Shown piece after piece: positions 37,024 to 45,041 of a stretch of DNA of 55,998 bases. Under the pieces are notes generated by a model that did no database searches, had not been told where the DNA came from, and saw nothing but the letters and a program-made list of their open reading frames with translations. This DNA comes from Planctomycetota bacterium (GTDB taxonomy: Bacteria; Planctomycetota; Planctomycetia; Pirellulales; Pirellulaceae): assembly GCA_024277285.1 (NCBI GenBank), contig JAJRVM010000199.1, positions 1 to 55,998 on the forward strand. Reading direction: 5' to 3'. Each line of letters opens with the position of its first letter. The first letter of the stretch is position 1. Made by a program: the position numbers and the translations under genes.

Positions 37024-37602
37024 GTGAGCGATTCCCCGAATCCTGAGCGCTCCAAGACGACCGAGCCCGTTGCTATTTCGATCGACTGGCAGGCAGCCTT
37101 GAACGAGCACGACCGATGGTTGCGTACGGTCGTCTATTCGCGGCTGCGCGAACCGGAGGCGGTGGATGAGGTAATGCAGGAAGTGGCCTTGGCGGCAGTG
37201 CGTCAATCAGCGCCGTTGGCCGATGCGACCAAGGTGGCGCCCTGGTTATACCGGCTGGCCGTACGGCAATCGCTGTTGTATCGCCGTAAGTGTGGGCGGC
37301 GGCGGCGGCTCACGGCGCGCTATGCCGATCGTCTGTTACCGACGGAGGCCGATGCACGGACCCCTGATCCGCTCGATTGGTTGTTGCGCAGCGAGCGGTG
37401 CCGGCAAGTGCGCGACGCACTGGCGAAGTTGGCGCCGCGCGATTCGGAGATCTTGATGCTGAAGTACGGCGAAGGTTGGAGTTATCACCTGATTGCCGCT
37501 CACTTGGGAGTGAGCCACAGTGCAGTGGAGACTCGATTGCATCGAGCACGCAATCGTTTGCGTGTTGAGTTGACGGCGATGGAATTGGCGGAGGTGGGAT
37601 GA
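37024..37602 (+). CDS. Second ECF-like sigma-70 factor
   Basis: A 192-residue sigma factor with GTG start. Region 2 is at about 25-85 ('LREPEAVDEVMQEVALAAVR', 'VAPWLYRLAVRQSLLYRRK') and region 4 at about 125-185 ('LAPRDSEILMLKYGEGWSY', helix-turn-helix 'LIAAHLGVSHSAVETRLHRA'). The stop codon overlaps the next gene by four bases, so it is coupled to a membrane anti-sigma factor. It is only distantly similar to the sigma factor at 6496, so it probably answers a different signal. Confidence 0.9.
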   Translation: MSDSPNPERSKTTEPVAISIDWQAALNEHDRWLRTVVYSRLREPEAVDEVMQEVALAAVRQSAPLADATKVAPWLYRLAVRQSLLYRRKCGRRRRLTARYADRLLPTEADARTPDPLDWLLRSERCRQVRDALAKLAPRDSEILMLKYGEGWSYHLIAAHLGVSHSAVETRLHRARNRLRVELTAMELAEVG

Positions 37603-38411
37603 TGCCGGAACCGAGCGAAATTGATGTCAGCGATCCGCGCGTGATGGATCGACTGATCGATGGCGAATTGACGGATGCTGAGGAGCGTGCGGTGATCGCG
37701 CGGTTGAATCAGACACCCGATGGTTGGCGACGTTGCGCCCTGGCCATGCTCGAAGCACGCTGCTGGCAGCGCGCTGCCAGGCATGTTCAGGGATTGTTCG
37801 ATTCTGGCCAGTCGAGTGCGCCGACCTCGGCCAGCCGAGCATCGCAGTCCAGTCGATGCGTTCCGTGGCGAGCTGGTTCTTCCGAGCAACCTCGGTCGAT
37901 GCGGTGGCCCGGAATCCTGGCACTGTGCGCAGCATTGCTGCTGGCGCTGGGCGTTGGTAACTTGCTGCCCCGTCCCTGGAGTCGCGGAGCTTCGCCCGAT
38001 CGCTCGACCGCTCAGCGGGTTGAACGGCCTGCCAAACCCATCGAGTTGGTCGATACGGGTGCGACGCAGTCTCAGCAAAGGGGCGCGATGGTGGTGCCGG
38101 ACCGAATCGTGCAAGATGCCGTCATTCAGGACCGGTCGGCTAGCTCGCAAGATCTGCTGTTGGGCAATCTGACGCTGGTCGATAACTCGGGCCACCAGTT
38201 CGATGTCCCGGTCTATGACTGGAACCAACAGGTGGCCGATCAATTGATGTATCGCTCGCAGCCATTGTCGCCCGAGCTGTTTCGACAGTTGAAGCGGCAT
38301 GGGGTGCGCAGCCACCAGACTTATGTGCCCATTAAACTGAAAGATGGCCGACAAGTGATCGTGCCGGTGCAGAAACTTGAAATCGTGCCCGTGGGCGGCA
38401 CGGCTTATTGA
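37599..38411 (+). CDS. Putative membrane anti-sigma factor
   Basis: A 270-residue single-pass protein. The cytosolic N-terminus 'RVMDRLIDGELTDAEERAVI' is the anti-sigma opening, followed by two cysteines but no clear HxxxCxxC zinc motif. A transmembrane helix lies near residues 103-124 ('WPGILALCAALLLALGVGNL'). An outer region of about 145 residues ends with a conserved-looking segment, 'HQTYVPIKLKDGRQVIVPVQ'. It overlaps the sigma gene by ATGA, which strongly suggests that the two proteins form a pair. Four 13-bp repeats and the PDZ protein gene follow. Confidence 0.8.
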   Translation: MMPEPSEIDVSDPRVMDRLIDGELTDAEERAVIARLNQTPDGWRRCALAMLEARCWQRAARHVQGLFDSGQSSAPTSASRASQSSRCVPWRAGSSEQPRSMRWPGILALCAALLLALGVGNLLPRPWSRGASPDRSTAQRVERPAKPIELVDTGATQSQQRGAMVVPDRIVQDAVIQDRSASSQDLLLGNLTLVDNSGHQFDVPVYDWNQQVADQLMYRSQPLSPELFRQLKRHGVRSHQTYVPIKLKDGRQVIVPVQKLEIVPVGGTAY

Positions 38412-38433
38412 GCGTGCACCTGTCGTTTCCATG

Positions 38434-38485
38434 GGTAACCACGCCGAGTAACCACGCCGGGTAACCACGCCGGGTAACCACACCA
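38434..38485. repeat. Tandem array, 13-bp unit x 4
   Basis: Four head-to-tail copies of GGTAACCACGCCG, with one substitution in copy 2 and two in copy 4, fill most of the gap between the anti-sigma gene and the PDZ protein gene. The repeat ends 90 bases before the PDZ start. Confidence 0.9.
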
Positions 38486-38574
38486 AGCCTTGCTGCCTTA
38501 TGGTTCTGGGTTCTGGCGTGGACCGATTCGACGCCAACGAATTCCGAGGATCGCGTGATGGAGAGGGATGGAAA

Positions 38575-39792
38575 ATGTTAATGAATAGGCGACCGCATTC
38601 TCTGGTTCGGTTGGTCTTGGTCGGTGCGTTGACTTGCTTGCCGATCGGTGCGGCTTGGTGTGGTACACCGGATGATGTGGTGGAAGCCGGAGTGGGCAGC
38701 AACGGCGTGGCGCAACGGCGCGTCAATGTCATCGTCACGCGTGAAAAAGGTAAGTCCGATCATGCACAGGGGCAGGTCGAGCTGACGGTTGACATTGATG
38801 AGGTCAAGCCTGGCAAGTTCTGGATTGGTGTTGTTTGTTCACCACTTGATGATTACTTATTGAAAACCCACTTAGGTGTGGAAAGTGGCTTAGTGGTCAC
38901 GCAAGTCGTTCAAGACAGTCCAGCGCAGCGTGCTGGTTTGAAGAAGGACGATATCTTGACCGCGCTGGGCGATCAACCGTTGACCGATCTGAAGGTGCTG
39001 GTCGATGGTACGGAGCAAGCCAAAGGCAGCCAGGTTGCCTTGACGCTCATGCGCAAAGGCAAGCAACAGAAGATCACCATCACGCCGGCGCGTCGCCCGG
39101 CCAAGTACTCGGTCGATGTCGTGGTGCCGGATGCGGAAACTGCTGCTGGATGGAGGTTGTTGCAGGAGGCGTTGGGAGGTGGTGGTCCGTCCAGTGCACG
39201 GGGAGGTGAGTTGATCACGGCGCCGGGCGAATCGAGTTTGCTGCTTGTCATGCCCGGATTCGTGCTGCCCGATCAGGCGGCCGGGTTTCCCAAGGATTTG
39301 GAAGTCACTATTACCAAGAAGGGACTGGATGACGCCAAGGTAACGGTCACGCAGGGTGGCAAGCAGTGGGATGTCGATGCTAAATCGCTCGACAAGCTAC
39401 CCGAGGAAATTCGTCCGCACATCGAGAAAATGTTGGGGCATGGCGCTGGAATGAACCTTCAATTTGGGGCGAAACGCATTGCGCTTCCATCGCCTTTGTT
39501 GCATGACTTGATCGCTCCGCAAATCATCAAGAAGTCGTTGCGAATCATTCCGGACAAGGTGTACGAACTGCATCATTTTGCACCCAATTTGAAGAAAGAA
39601 ATGCGGGTCGAGATTCAGCGGAATCTCGAACAAGCGCACAAAGCGATCGAGCAAGCTAGGGCAACGCTCCCTGCGGAGGCACTGGGAAAGATCGAAAACG
39701 AGTTGAAAGCGTTGCGGGAGCAGCTGGAGCGGCTGCAGGCGGACCCCTCTGTCCGCGATGGTCAGCCCAAGGTCGACGAGGGCCGTGATTAG
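38575..39792 (+). CDS. Exported PDZ-domain protein
   Basis: A 405-residue protein starting at ATG 38575, with GAGAGGGATGG upstream. A signal peptide ('SLVRLVLVGALTCLPIGAAW') is followed by a PDZ domain at about residues 85-180 ('SGLVVTQVVQDSPAQRAGLK', 'KDDILTALGDQPL', 'ALTLMRKGKQQKITI'). No protease active site is visible. The C-terminal 80 residues form a charged coiled coil ('IEKMLGHG' through 'LKALREQLERLQA'). It follows the sigma/anti-sigma pair by about 165 bases. A PDZ protein next to an ECF pair could sense or scaffold envelope proteins, as DegS and RseP do, but that is inference. Confidence 0.85.
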   Translation: MLMNRRPHSLVRLVLVGALTCLPIGAAWCGTPDDVVEAGVGSNGVAQRRVNVIVTREKGKSDHAQGQVELTVDIDEVKPGKFWIGVVCSPLDDYLLKTHLGVESGLVVTQVVQDSPAQRAGLKKDDILTALGDQPLTDLKVLVDGTEQAKGSQVALTLMRKGKQQKITITPARRPAKYSVDVVVPDAETAAGWRLLQEALGGGGPSSARGGELITAPGESSLLLVMPGFVLPDQAAGFPKDLEVTITKKGLDDAKVTVTQGGKQWDVDAKSLDKLPEEIRPHIEKMLGHGAGMNLQFGAKRIALPSPLLHDLIAPQIIKKSLRIIPDKVYELHHFAPNLKKEMRVEIQRNLEQAHKAIEQARATLPAEALGKIENELKALREQLERLQADPSVRDGQPKVDEGRD

Positions 39793-40202
39793 GATGGCGA
39801 CTGGAGTGGAGAGGGCGACCGAGTGGGCCGGGCTCGGAGCAGAACCCGCAGTGACGCAAATCGGGTTCCGCCTCGGGACAAGCCGTTCTGCCTCCTGGAA
39901 GTGCCCAACCCGCTAGCCCCGTTCTTCCCGATTTCGCTCCCAATCTTGATCTGTCTGACCGCTCGCGGTGGCATATTGAGGCCGCTCGAGCGCTGCGGGC
40001 CAATTCACGAAGAACCTGTCAGAAAACCATCGGTAGGTACCGCTAATACCGAGCAAATTGACCATGCCAGTCGGGTTATGGGACAGGCTCTAATTCATAA
40101 GCTGCGTACTTGGTGTTGCCATAACCGGCCGCATCCGACTAAGCTAGGGACGATTGTTTGCTTGTCGTTTCAAATTGTGCTTCCCCAGGGAGGAGTGAGG
40201 CA
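39793..40202. other. Intergenic region between the PDZ protein and sugar isomerase genes
   Basis: About 410 bases, no convincing gene. A strong AGGGAGGAG ribosome site lies at about 40188-40196 before the GTG of the isomerase. No terminator was recognised. Confidence 0.4.
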
Positions 40203-40952
40203 GTGTTAGTCGCAGCATCAACCGAGTGTTTTGGTGACCTACCGCTGAAGGACACCGTCGACCGATTGGTCGATCTTGAATACACGAATATCGAAATCGC
40301 GATCCACGAGGATGGCCCCCACGTGCGGCCGTCGCAAGTGTTGTCCCATTTTGATACGTCGGTCGCACTCTGTAGCGATCCCAGGCGGCTGACCGTCGTT
40401 GCGTACAGCGTCAAGATTACGGCGACTGGCGAAGAGTATTATCGCCAATTTGACGCCATTTGTCGCTTGGCGAAGGCGACCAAAGTTGTGACACTGGTCG
40501 TCCCAAGCGGCGAATTGGGAACGCCCTTCAATGAGGAGGTCGAGCGGTTGCGGCGGCTCGTTGATTTGGCGGCAATGCAAGGTGCTCGCGTCGGCATGCT
40601 GACGACACTTGGCTGTCTTACCGAGGATCCTGACACGGCTGTTGTGCTGTGCGACAACGTCAAGGGACTCGGTCTCACGCTGGATCCCTCGCATTACGTG
40701 TGTGGGCCCCATGCCCACCGCAGCATCGACAAATTGATGAAATACGTCTACCACGTACATCTGCGCGATTCGACCAAGGACGAACTGCAGGTGCGAATCG
40801 GCCAGGGCGAAGTCGAGTACGGTCGGTTGGCCAACCAGCTCAATACGGCCAAGTACAACCGCGCGCTGAGTGTGCACCTGACCGATATTCCAGGTGTCGA
40901 TCACATGGGTGAAATGCGAAAAATGCGTCTGTTGCTTGAGAGCTTGCTGTAA
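40203..40952 (+). CDS. Sugar phosphate isomerase/epimerase family protein (TIM barrel)
   Basis: A 249-residue xylose-isomerase-like TIM-barrel protein. The GTG at 40203 is chosen because the strong site GGGAGGAG precedes it and the residues that follow ('VLVAASTECFGDLPLKDTVD') start the barrel. Metal-binding motifs include 'YTNIEIAIHEDGPH', 'LGLTLDPSHYVCGP' and 'VYHVHLRDSTKDELQVRIGQ' with 'GEVEY', as in the AP_endonuc_2 superfamily. Members isomerise or epimerise sugars or inositols; the exact substrate cannot be inferred. It lies 46 bases before the second MITE copy. Confidence 0.85.
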   Translation: MLVAASTECFGDLPLKDTVDRLVDLEYTNIEIAIHEDGPHVRPSQVLSHFDTSVALCSDPRRLTVVAYSVKITATGEEYYRQFDAICRLAKATKVVTLVVPSGELGTPFNEEVERLRRLVDLAAMQGARVGMLTTLGCLTEDPDTAVVLCDNVKGLGLTLDPSHYVCGPHAHRSIDKLMKYVYHVHLRDSTKDELQVRIGQGEVEYGRLANQLNTAKYNRALSVHLTDIPGVDHMGEMRKMRLLLESLL

Positions 40953-40998
40953 GCCCCGCTATCAAAGCCTCCGGCAGGCCTGTCCGGTCATTTCTATC

Positions 40999-41208
40999 GT
41001 AACAGTTTAGCCGAATGAAGTAAGGTCGCTTTCCAGAGACTCCCATTGGGCTTGTCCCATGGGTGAAAACGGCTGGTGAGCTACCCGCGATGCCAGCTAC
41101 TCCCCCCTTTCCTCCCCGCCGCCGTCGGCGGCGGAGAGGAAAGGGGGCCGTCGACCGATGGAAAATGAACTCGGGTGCACGTCCCACTTCAGATGGCTAA
41201 ACCGTTAC
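40999..41208. mobile_element. MITE, IS66-like ends, copy 2 (210 bp)
   Basis: The same family as 21029-21304. The ends are GTAACAGTTTAGCC (40999-41012) and GGCTAAACCGTTAC (41195-41208), pairing at 13 of 14 positions, and it is flanked by a perfect 8-bp target duplication TTTCTATC at 40991-40998 and 41209-41216. The central GC-rich hairpin (GCCGCC/GGCGGC) and the CCCATT/CCCATGGG segment are present, but a 66-bp stretch found in copy 1 is absent. It contains no open frame of note. The intact duplication suggests fairly recent insertion. Confidence 0.92.
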
Positions 41209-41216
41209 TTTCTATC

Positions 41217-41565
41217 GAAATGTATTGCGCGTCTGTTTTTGAACCGATCTGCCCTGCTCATTCTGGCCAGCGCCACCGAGCCGCCCAACGATGGGCGAAC
41301 AATGTCGATGGATAATGCCGAATGGCGAAATACCCAATGACCAAAAAAGGACGAAATCTTAAACGCGAATGCCGTTTGCGCTGCGGCACGGCCCAGGTCG
41401 TCCACTGAAAAAGCCTTCGACATTTGTCGTTCGGGCTTCGCAGGTCATTGGTAATATCGGTAATTCGGCATTTGCGAAATCGCACCCCCCTGACCATTGC
41501 GCTCGTTTGCCCTCTATAATCTCGGGAGGCCGATCGCCGGAAACAGATCAGGAGGCAATGCCATC
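41217..41565. other. Intergenic region between the MITE and sppA
   Basis: About 350 bases with no supported gene. It ends with CAGGAGGC (41549-41556), the ribosome site of sppA ten bases before ATG 41566. Confidence 0.4.
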
Positions 41566-42687
41566 ATGAACGCGACCAACGGCGGCTCACCGCCGGCGAA
41601 CAACGCAGGTTCCGCGCCAGGACTCACGCCGTCTCTTCCCTCATCGCCCGTGCATGTGGTGTTGCAGTCGGCGCATGGACCGGGTCGTCGCTGGCTCACC
41701 GGAATCGGCTGGTTCGGGTTTCTGGTCACGGCGCTGATGCTTTTCAGTCAGTGGTCAGCGCGGCACGACTACTTCGACACGACCGGGGGGATTCGCGAGC
41801 AATACCATTCGGGCGCGGAAAAGGGACGCGACAAGGTAGCAATTATTGCCGTGCGCGGAGTCATTTTGGAAGGTGACGGGTTTGTGAAGCGGCAGATCGA
41901 TCGCATTTGCCAGGATGACACGGTGAAAGCCGTGGTGGTGCGAGTTGATTCGCCGGGAGGCACGGTGACCGGATCGGACTATATTTACCACCACCTGAAC
42001 CGGTTGCGGCGGAAACGGAAGATCCCGTTGGTGGTCAGTATGGGAAGTATGGCGGCGAGCGGTGGATACTACGTAGCAATGGCGGTGGGCGATCAGCAGC
42101 AGTCGATCTATGCCGAGCCGACGACGATCACGGGATCGATTGGCGTGATCGTCCCTCACTACGACATCAGTGGCTTGCTGGCCCGGTACGATATTCTGGA
42201 CGATTCCATTGCCAGTCATCCGCGCAAACAGATCTTGAGTATGACGCGATCGATGAGTCCGGAGGATCGTGAGATCATCCAGCAGTATGTGGATGATTCG
42301 TTTGCGCGGTTCAAGTCGATCGTCAAGTCAGGTCGTCCGAATCTGCGCCAAGCCAACCGGGGCGAAGCACTGGTCGATCCCAAGACGAAACGGGATCTGG
42401 CAACGGGCGAAATTTTTTCCGCGGACAAGGCGAAGGAATATGGGCTTGTTGACGAGGTTGGATTTATCGAAGACGCAATTGCGCGCGCGATTGAGTTGGC
42501 GGGACTGGAGGAGGGACAAGTACGTGTTGTCGAGTACCGGCGTCCTGCTTCCTTGATCAACTTGGTCGGCATGGCGCAGACGGCGGAACCGCACCGTGAA
42601 TTAAGTGCCTTATTGGAATTGAGTGCTCCACGTGCCTATTATTTGACTTCCACGTTGCCGCTGCTGTTGAGCGCCAAACGCGAATGA
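41566..42687 (+). CDS. sppA: Signal peptide peptidase SppA (S49 family)
   Basis: A 373-residue membrane-anchored serine protease that degrades cleaved signal peptides. A Gly/Pro/Ser-rich cytosolic leader (1-40) is followed by a helix at about 44-62, then the S49 domain with 'AIIAVRGVI', 'RVDSPGGTVTGSDYIYHHL' and the nucleophile Ser165 in 'MAASGGYYVAMA'. The general-base lysine is expected near residue 221 ('HPRKQI'). The C-terminal 'IFSADKAKEYGLVDEVGFIE' is also conserved. Its size matches the short, single-domain SppA type that assembles as an octamer. Confidence 0.93.
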   Translation: MNATNGGSPPANNAGSAPGLTPSLPSSPVHVVLQSAHGPGRRWLTGIGWFGFLVTALMLFSQWSARHDYFDTTGGIREQYHSGAEKGRDKVAIIAVRGVILEGDGFVKRQIDRICQDDTVKAVVVRVDSPGGTVTGSDYIYHHLNRLRRKRKIPLVVSMGSMAASGGYYVAMAVGDQQQSIYAEPTTITGSIGVIVPHYDISGLLARYDILDDSIASHPRKQILSMTRSMSPEDREIIQQYVDDSFARFKSIVKSGRPNLRQANRGEALVDPKTKRDLATGEIFSADKAKEYGLVDEVGFIEDAIARAIELAGLEEGQVRVVEYRRPASLINLVGMAQTAEPHRELSALLELSAPRAYYLTSTLPLLLSAKRE

Positions 42688-42702
42688 GGGGAAGTGCAGA
42701 AG

Positions 42703-43272
42703 ATGATGCCATATGAAGTGGAGAATAAGTATTCGATTGCCGATCCGTCGCGAGTGATCGACCAGTTGCGCGCGATGGGGGCGGAGTTTCGCGAAGCGAT
42801 CGAGCAAGTCGACCGGTACTTTGCCCACCCCGTGCGCGACTTTGCCGAGACCGATGAGGCGTTGCGGATCCGTCGTATCGGTGACACGAATCTGATCACC
42901 TATAAAGGGCCGAAGATCGACAAGGCGACCAAAACGCGTCGGGAAATCGAATTGCCATTGGCTGCCGGTAGCGCCCGTGCGGAGGACTATGCCGAGCTGC
43001 TGGTGGCGCTCGGCTTCCGACCGGTGGCGGAAGTGTGCAAGCGGCGCCGCGGTGGGATGCTGCGGTGGCATGAATGGTCGGTTGAACTGGCGCTCGACGA
43101 AATTGCCGAACTGGGGCAGTTTGTCGAATTGGAAATCGTGGTCCAGCAGGACGAGCTTGCGGACGCGCAAGCGGCCTTGCTCGCACTGGCCACGCACCTC
43201 CAGCTTGCGGAACCGCTGCGTCGCAGTTATCTGGAAATGGTGCTCGCCGTACGCGGCGACGCCGTGGAGTGA
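42703..43272 (+). CDS. CYTH-domain protein (class IV adenylate cyclase CyaB-like)
   Basis: A 189-residue protein with the CYTH signature ExExK near its start ('YEVENKY'). Alternating charged strands follow ('ALRIRRIGDTNLITYKGPKI', 'KTRREIELPL', 'KRRRGGMLRWHEWSVELALD'), which form a triphosphate-binding tunnel. CyaB-like enzymes make cyclic AMP or, more often, hydrolyse triphosphates such as thiamine triphosphate or tripolyphosphate. Starts at GTG 42694 and ATG 42703 or 42706 are possible; 42703 sits at the best distance from GAGGGGAA. It follows sppA by 15 bases and is probably cotranscribed with it. Confidence 0.88.
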   Translation: MMPYEVENKYSIADPSRVIDQLRAMGAEFREAIEQVDRYFAHPVRDFAETDEALRIRRIGDTNLITYKGPKIDKATKTRREIELPLAAGSARAEDYAELLVALGFRPVAEVCKRRRGGMLRWHEWSVELALDEIAELGQFVELEIVVQQDELADAQAALLALATHLQLAEPLRRSYLEMVLAVRGDAVE

Positions 43273-43338
43273 CCAGAATGCACGCCATGAACAGGCTGCG
43301 ATGAGCTAAACCCATACCCATTTTCAGGACTTGAAACG

Positions 43339-44727
43339 ATGCGGATTTTTCAATTGGTGTTGGCCGAGATGGTTGGGCGCCCTCTGAATTTCTTGCTCAG
43401 CCTGGTCGTCGTCGTGGTGGCAGCGATTCTCTTTATCGTTGGACCGACCGTGATCAACGGCTATGCCGTGGATACGAAAGAGCAGTTGCGCGAACTGCAG
43501 GCAAGCACGGACGCAGAACTCCAAACGTTACGCAAGGACATGAACAAACAGTTGGCGGAGCTCGATAAGAAGACAAAGCGGATCATGCGCGATATGGGCG
43601 TGAATTTGCGCATCGTTCATCGGGATACAAAGATGGGAGATCTTTACACCGATTTCGCTGCCGTCGACTTTCCGGAAGAGTATGTTGAGAAATTGGCCAG
43701 TGCGCCGCAGGTCGAGTCGATTGTGCATTTGATCGCTACGTTGCAGGAAAAGGTGACGTGGAACGGCCGAACGGTGTTATTGGTCGGCATGTTACCCGTG
43801 TTGACCGCGTCACAAAAGAACGCCGAACGGCAACACATGGCCCAATCGGTCGAGCCAGGGACGGTCGTGGTGGGGCACGAATTGGCGGCCGGACTCTCGG
43901 GCGATGCGTTGGCCAAGGCGGATGCGAATCATAACGGCAAATTGGACGTTGGCGAAAAACTGGATGTGTTGGGTACGGCGTTTACCGTGGCGGAGATACG
44001 TCCTGAGGCCGGGAGTTTGGAAGATGTGCAGTTGGTCTTGAATCTGCATGATGCGCAGAAGCTGGTAAACAAGCCCGGGCGAATCCACCAGATCATGGCG
44101 CTCAACTGCAAGTGCCACGGCAACCGAATGTCGGTGATTCGCAGGGAGCTGGAAGGTGTGTTGCCCGACACGAAAGTCACGGAGCATCTGTCGCGCGCCA
44201 CCGCACGTGAAGAACAACGCGATGCGGTGGAACTGCAGAGTAAGAAACAGATCGAACTGGTGCGGATTCAAGGCGAGAAGACGCTCGCTGAAGTGAAACA
44301 AAAACGTGAGCATGGCGAGAAGACCCTTGCAGGGCTCATCGGCGTGCTGTTGCCTCTGGTCGTGCTCGTCGCGGCCCTGGTCGTCGGGCTGATGACCTGG
44401 TTGAATGTTCGCGAACGGCGTTCGGAGATTGGGCTCTTGCGCGCACTGGGGAAGCGAACCGGCCAGATCGCGTCATTGTTCCTGATCAAATCGCTGTTGG
44501 TCGGATTCTTGGGAGGCTTGGTGGCCTGTCTTGTCTGCGTGGTCGCTTTCGCGGCTGCTGCGAGTGGTGCCTCATCCGAATCGCTTGGTCTTGCCAGGTT
44601 GAGCCCATCCTCGACGCTGCTGCTGTTGACCGTGGTGGGTGCGCCGATTGTGACTGCCATGGCCAGCTACCTGCCGATGTTGGCCGCTGTTACGCAAGAC
44701 CCGGCTCGTATCTTGACTCAGCCGTAG
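43339..44727 (+). CDS. FtsX-type ABC transporter permease with EF-hand-like loop
   Basis: A 462-residue protein with a first helix at about 15-38, an extracytoplasmic domain of about 300 residues, and three C-terminal helices ('LIGVLLPLVVLVAALVVGLM', 'SLFLIKSLLVGFLGGLVACL', 'STLLLLTVVGAPIVTAMASY') around the cytosolic 'RSEIGLLRALG' coupling segment, as in MacB/LolC permeases. Residues 195-206 read DANHNGKLDVGE, a complete EF-hand calcium loop (D1, N3, N5, K7, D9, E12) within the outer domain. A charged coiled coil precedes helix 2. No ATP-binding partner is adjacent. A terminator follows. Confidence 0.88.
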   Translation: MRIFQLVLAEMVGRPLNFLLSLVVVVVAAILFIVGPTVINGYAVDTKEQLRELQASTDAELQTLRKDMNKQLAELDKKTKRIMRDMGVNLRIVHRDTKMGDLYTDFAAVDFPEEYVEKLASAPQVESIVHLIATLQEKVTWNGRTVLLVGMLPVLTASQKNAERQHMAQSVEPGTVVVGHELAAGLSGDALAKADANHNGKLDVGEKLDVLGTAFTVAEIRPEAGSLEDVQLVLNLHDAQKLVNKPGRIHQIMALNCKCHGNRMSVIRRELEGVLPDTKVTEHLSRATAREEQRDAVELQSKKQIELVRIQGEKTLAEVKQKREHGEKTLAGLIGVLLPLVVLVAALVVGLMTWLNVRERRSEIGLLRALGKRTGQIASLFLIKSLLVGFLGGLVACLVCVVAFAAAASGASSESLGLARLSPSSTLLLLTVVGAPIVTAMASYLPMLAAVTQDPARILTQP

Positions 44728-44801
44728 AACGGGTTTCACCCATTTTGACCATGGCTTGCCAACGCTCACGCGTGGTGAGTTGATGGAGTCTGTCCAAGGG
44801 G

Positions 44802-44830
44802 CGCTTGCCGGGTGCAAGCGTCTTTTTTTT
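44802..44830 (+). terminator. Rho-independent terminator after the FtsX-type permease
   Basis: A 7-bp perfect stem CGCTTGC / GCAAGCG with loop CGGGT is followed by TC and a run of eight T residues. It lies 75 bases after the permease stop. Confidence 0.9.
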
Positions 44831-45041
44831 GGGCGCTGGAGCTGACGCCATCCGGTGGTTGGATGTGCTGCCCCGAAAAAAACTGATCTAGGCTCAAAGG
44901 GCTCGTTTTGCCATACTCCCCACGCCGGATTGGTCCCGACGCTGCTACGGTGCGAAAGCGTGTTAATTGGGCAAGAATCACTGTCCAGCGGGGCGAAACA
45001 GAGTGGTGGCAGGTTACCCATCTGGATGGGAGAGGTCAGGA
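44831..45041. other. Leader region of the glycosyltransferase gene
   Basis: About 210 bases after the terminator with no convincing gene, though the downstream frame is open from 44967. GAGAGG near 45030 is the likely ribosome site for ATG 45042. Confidence 0.4.
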
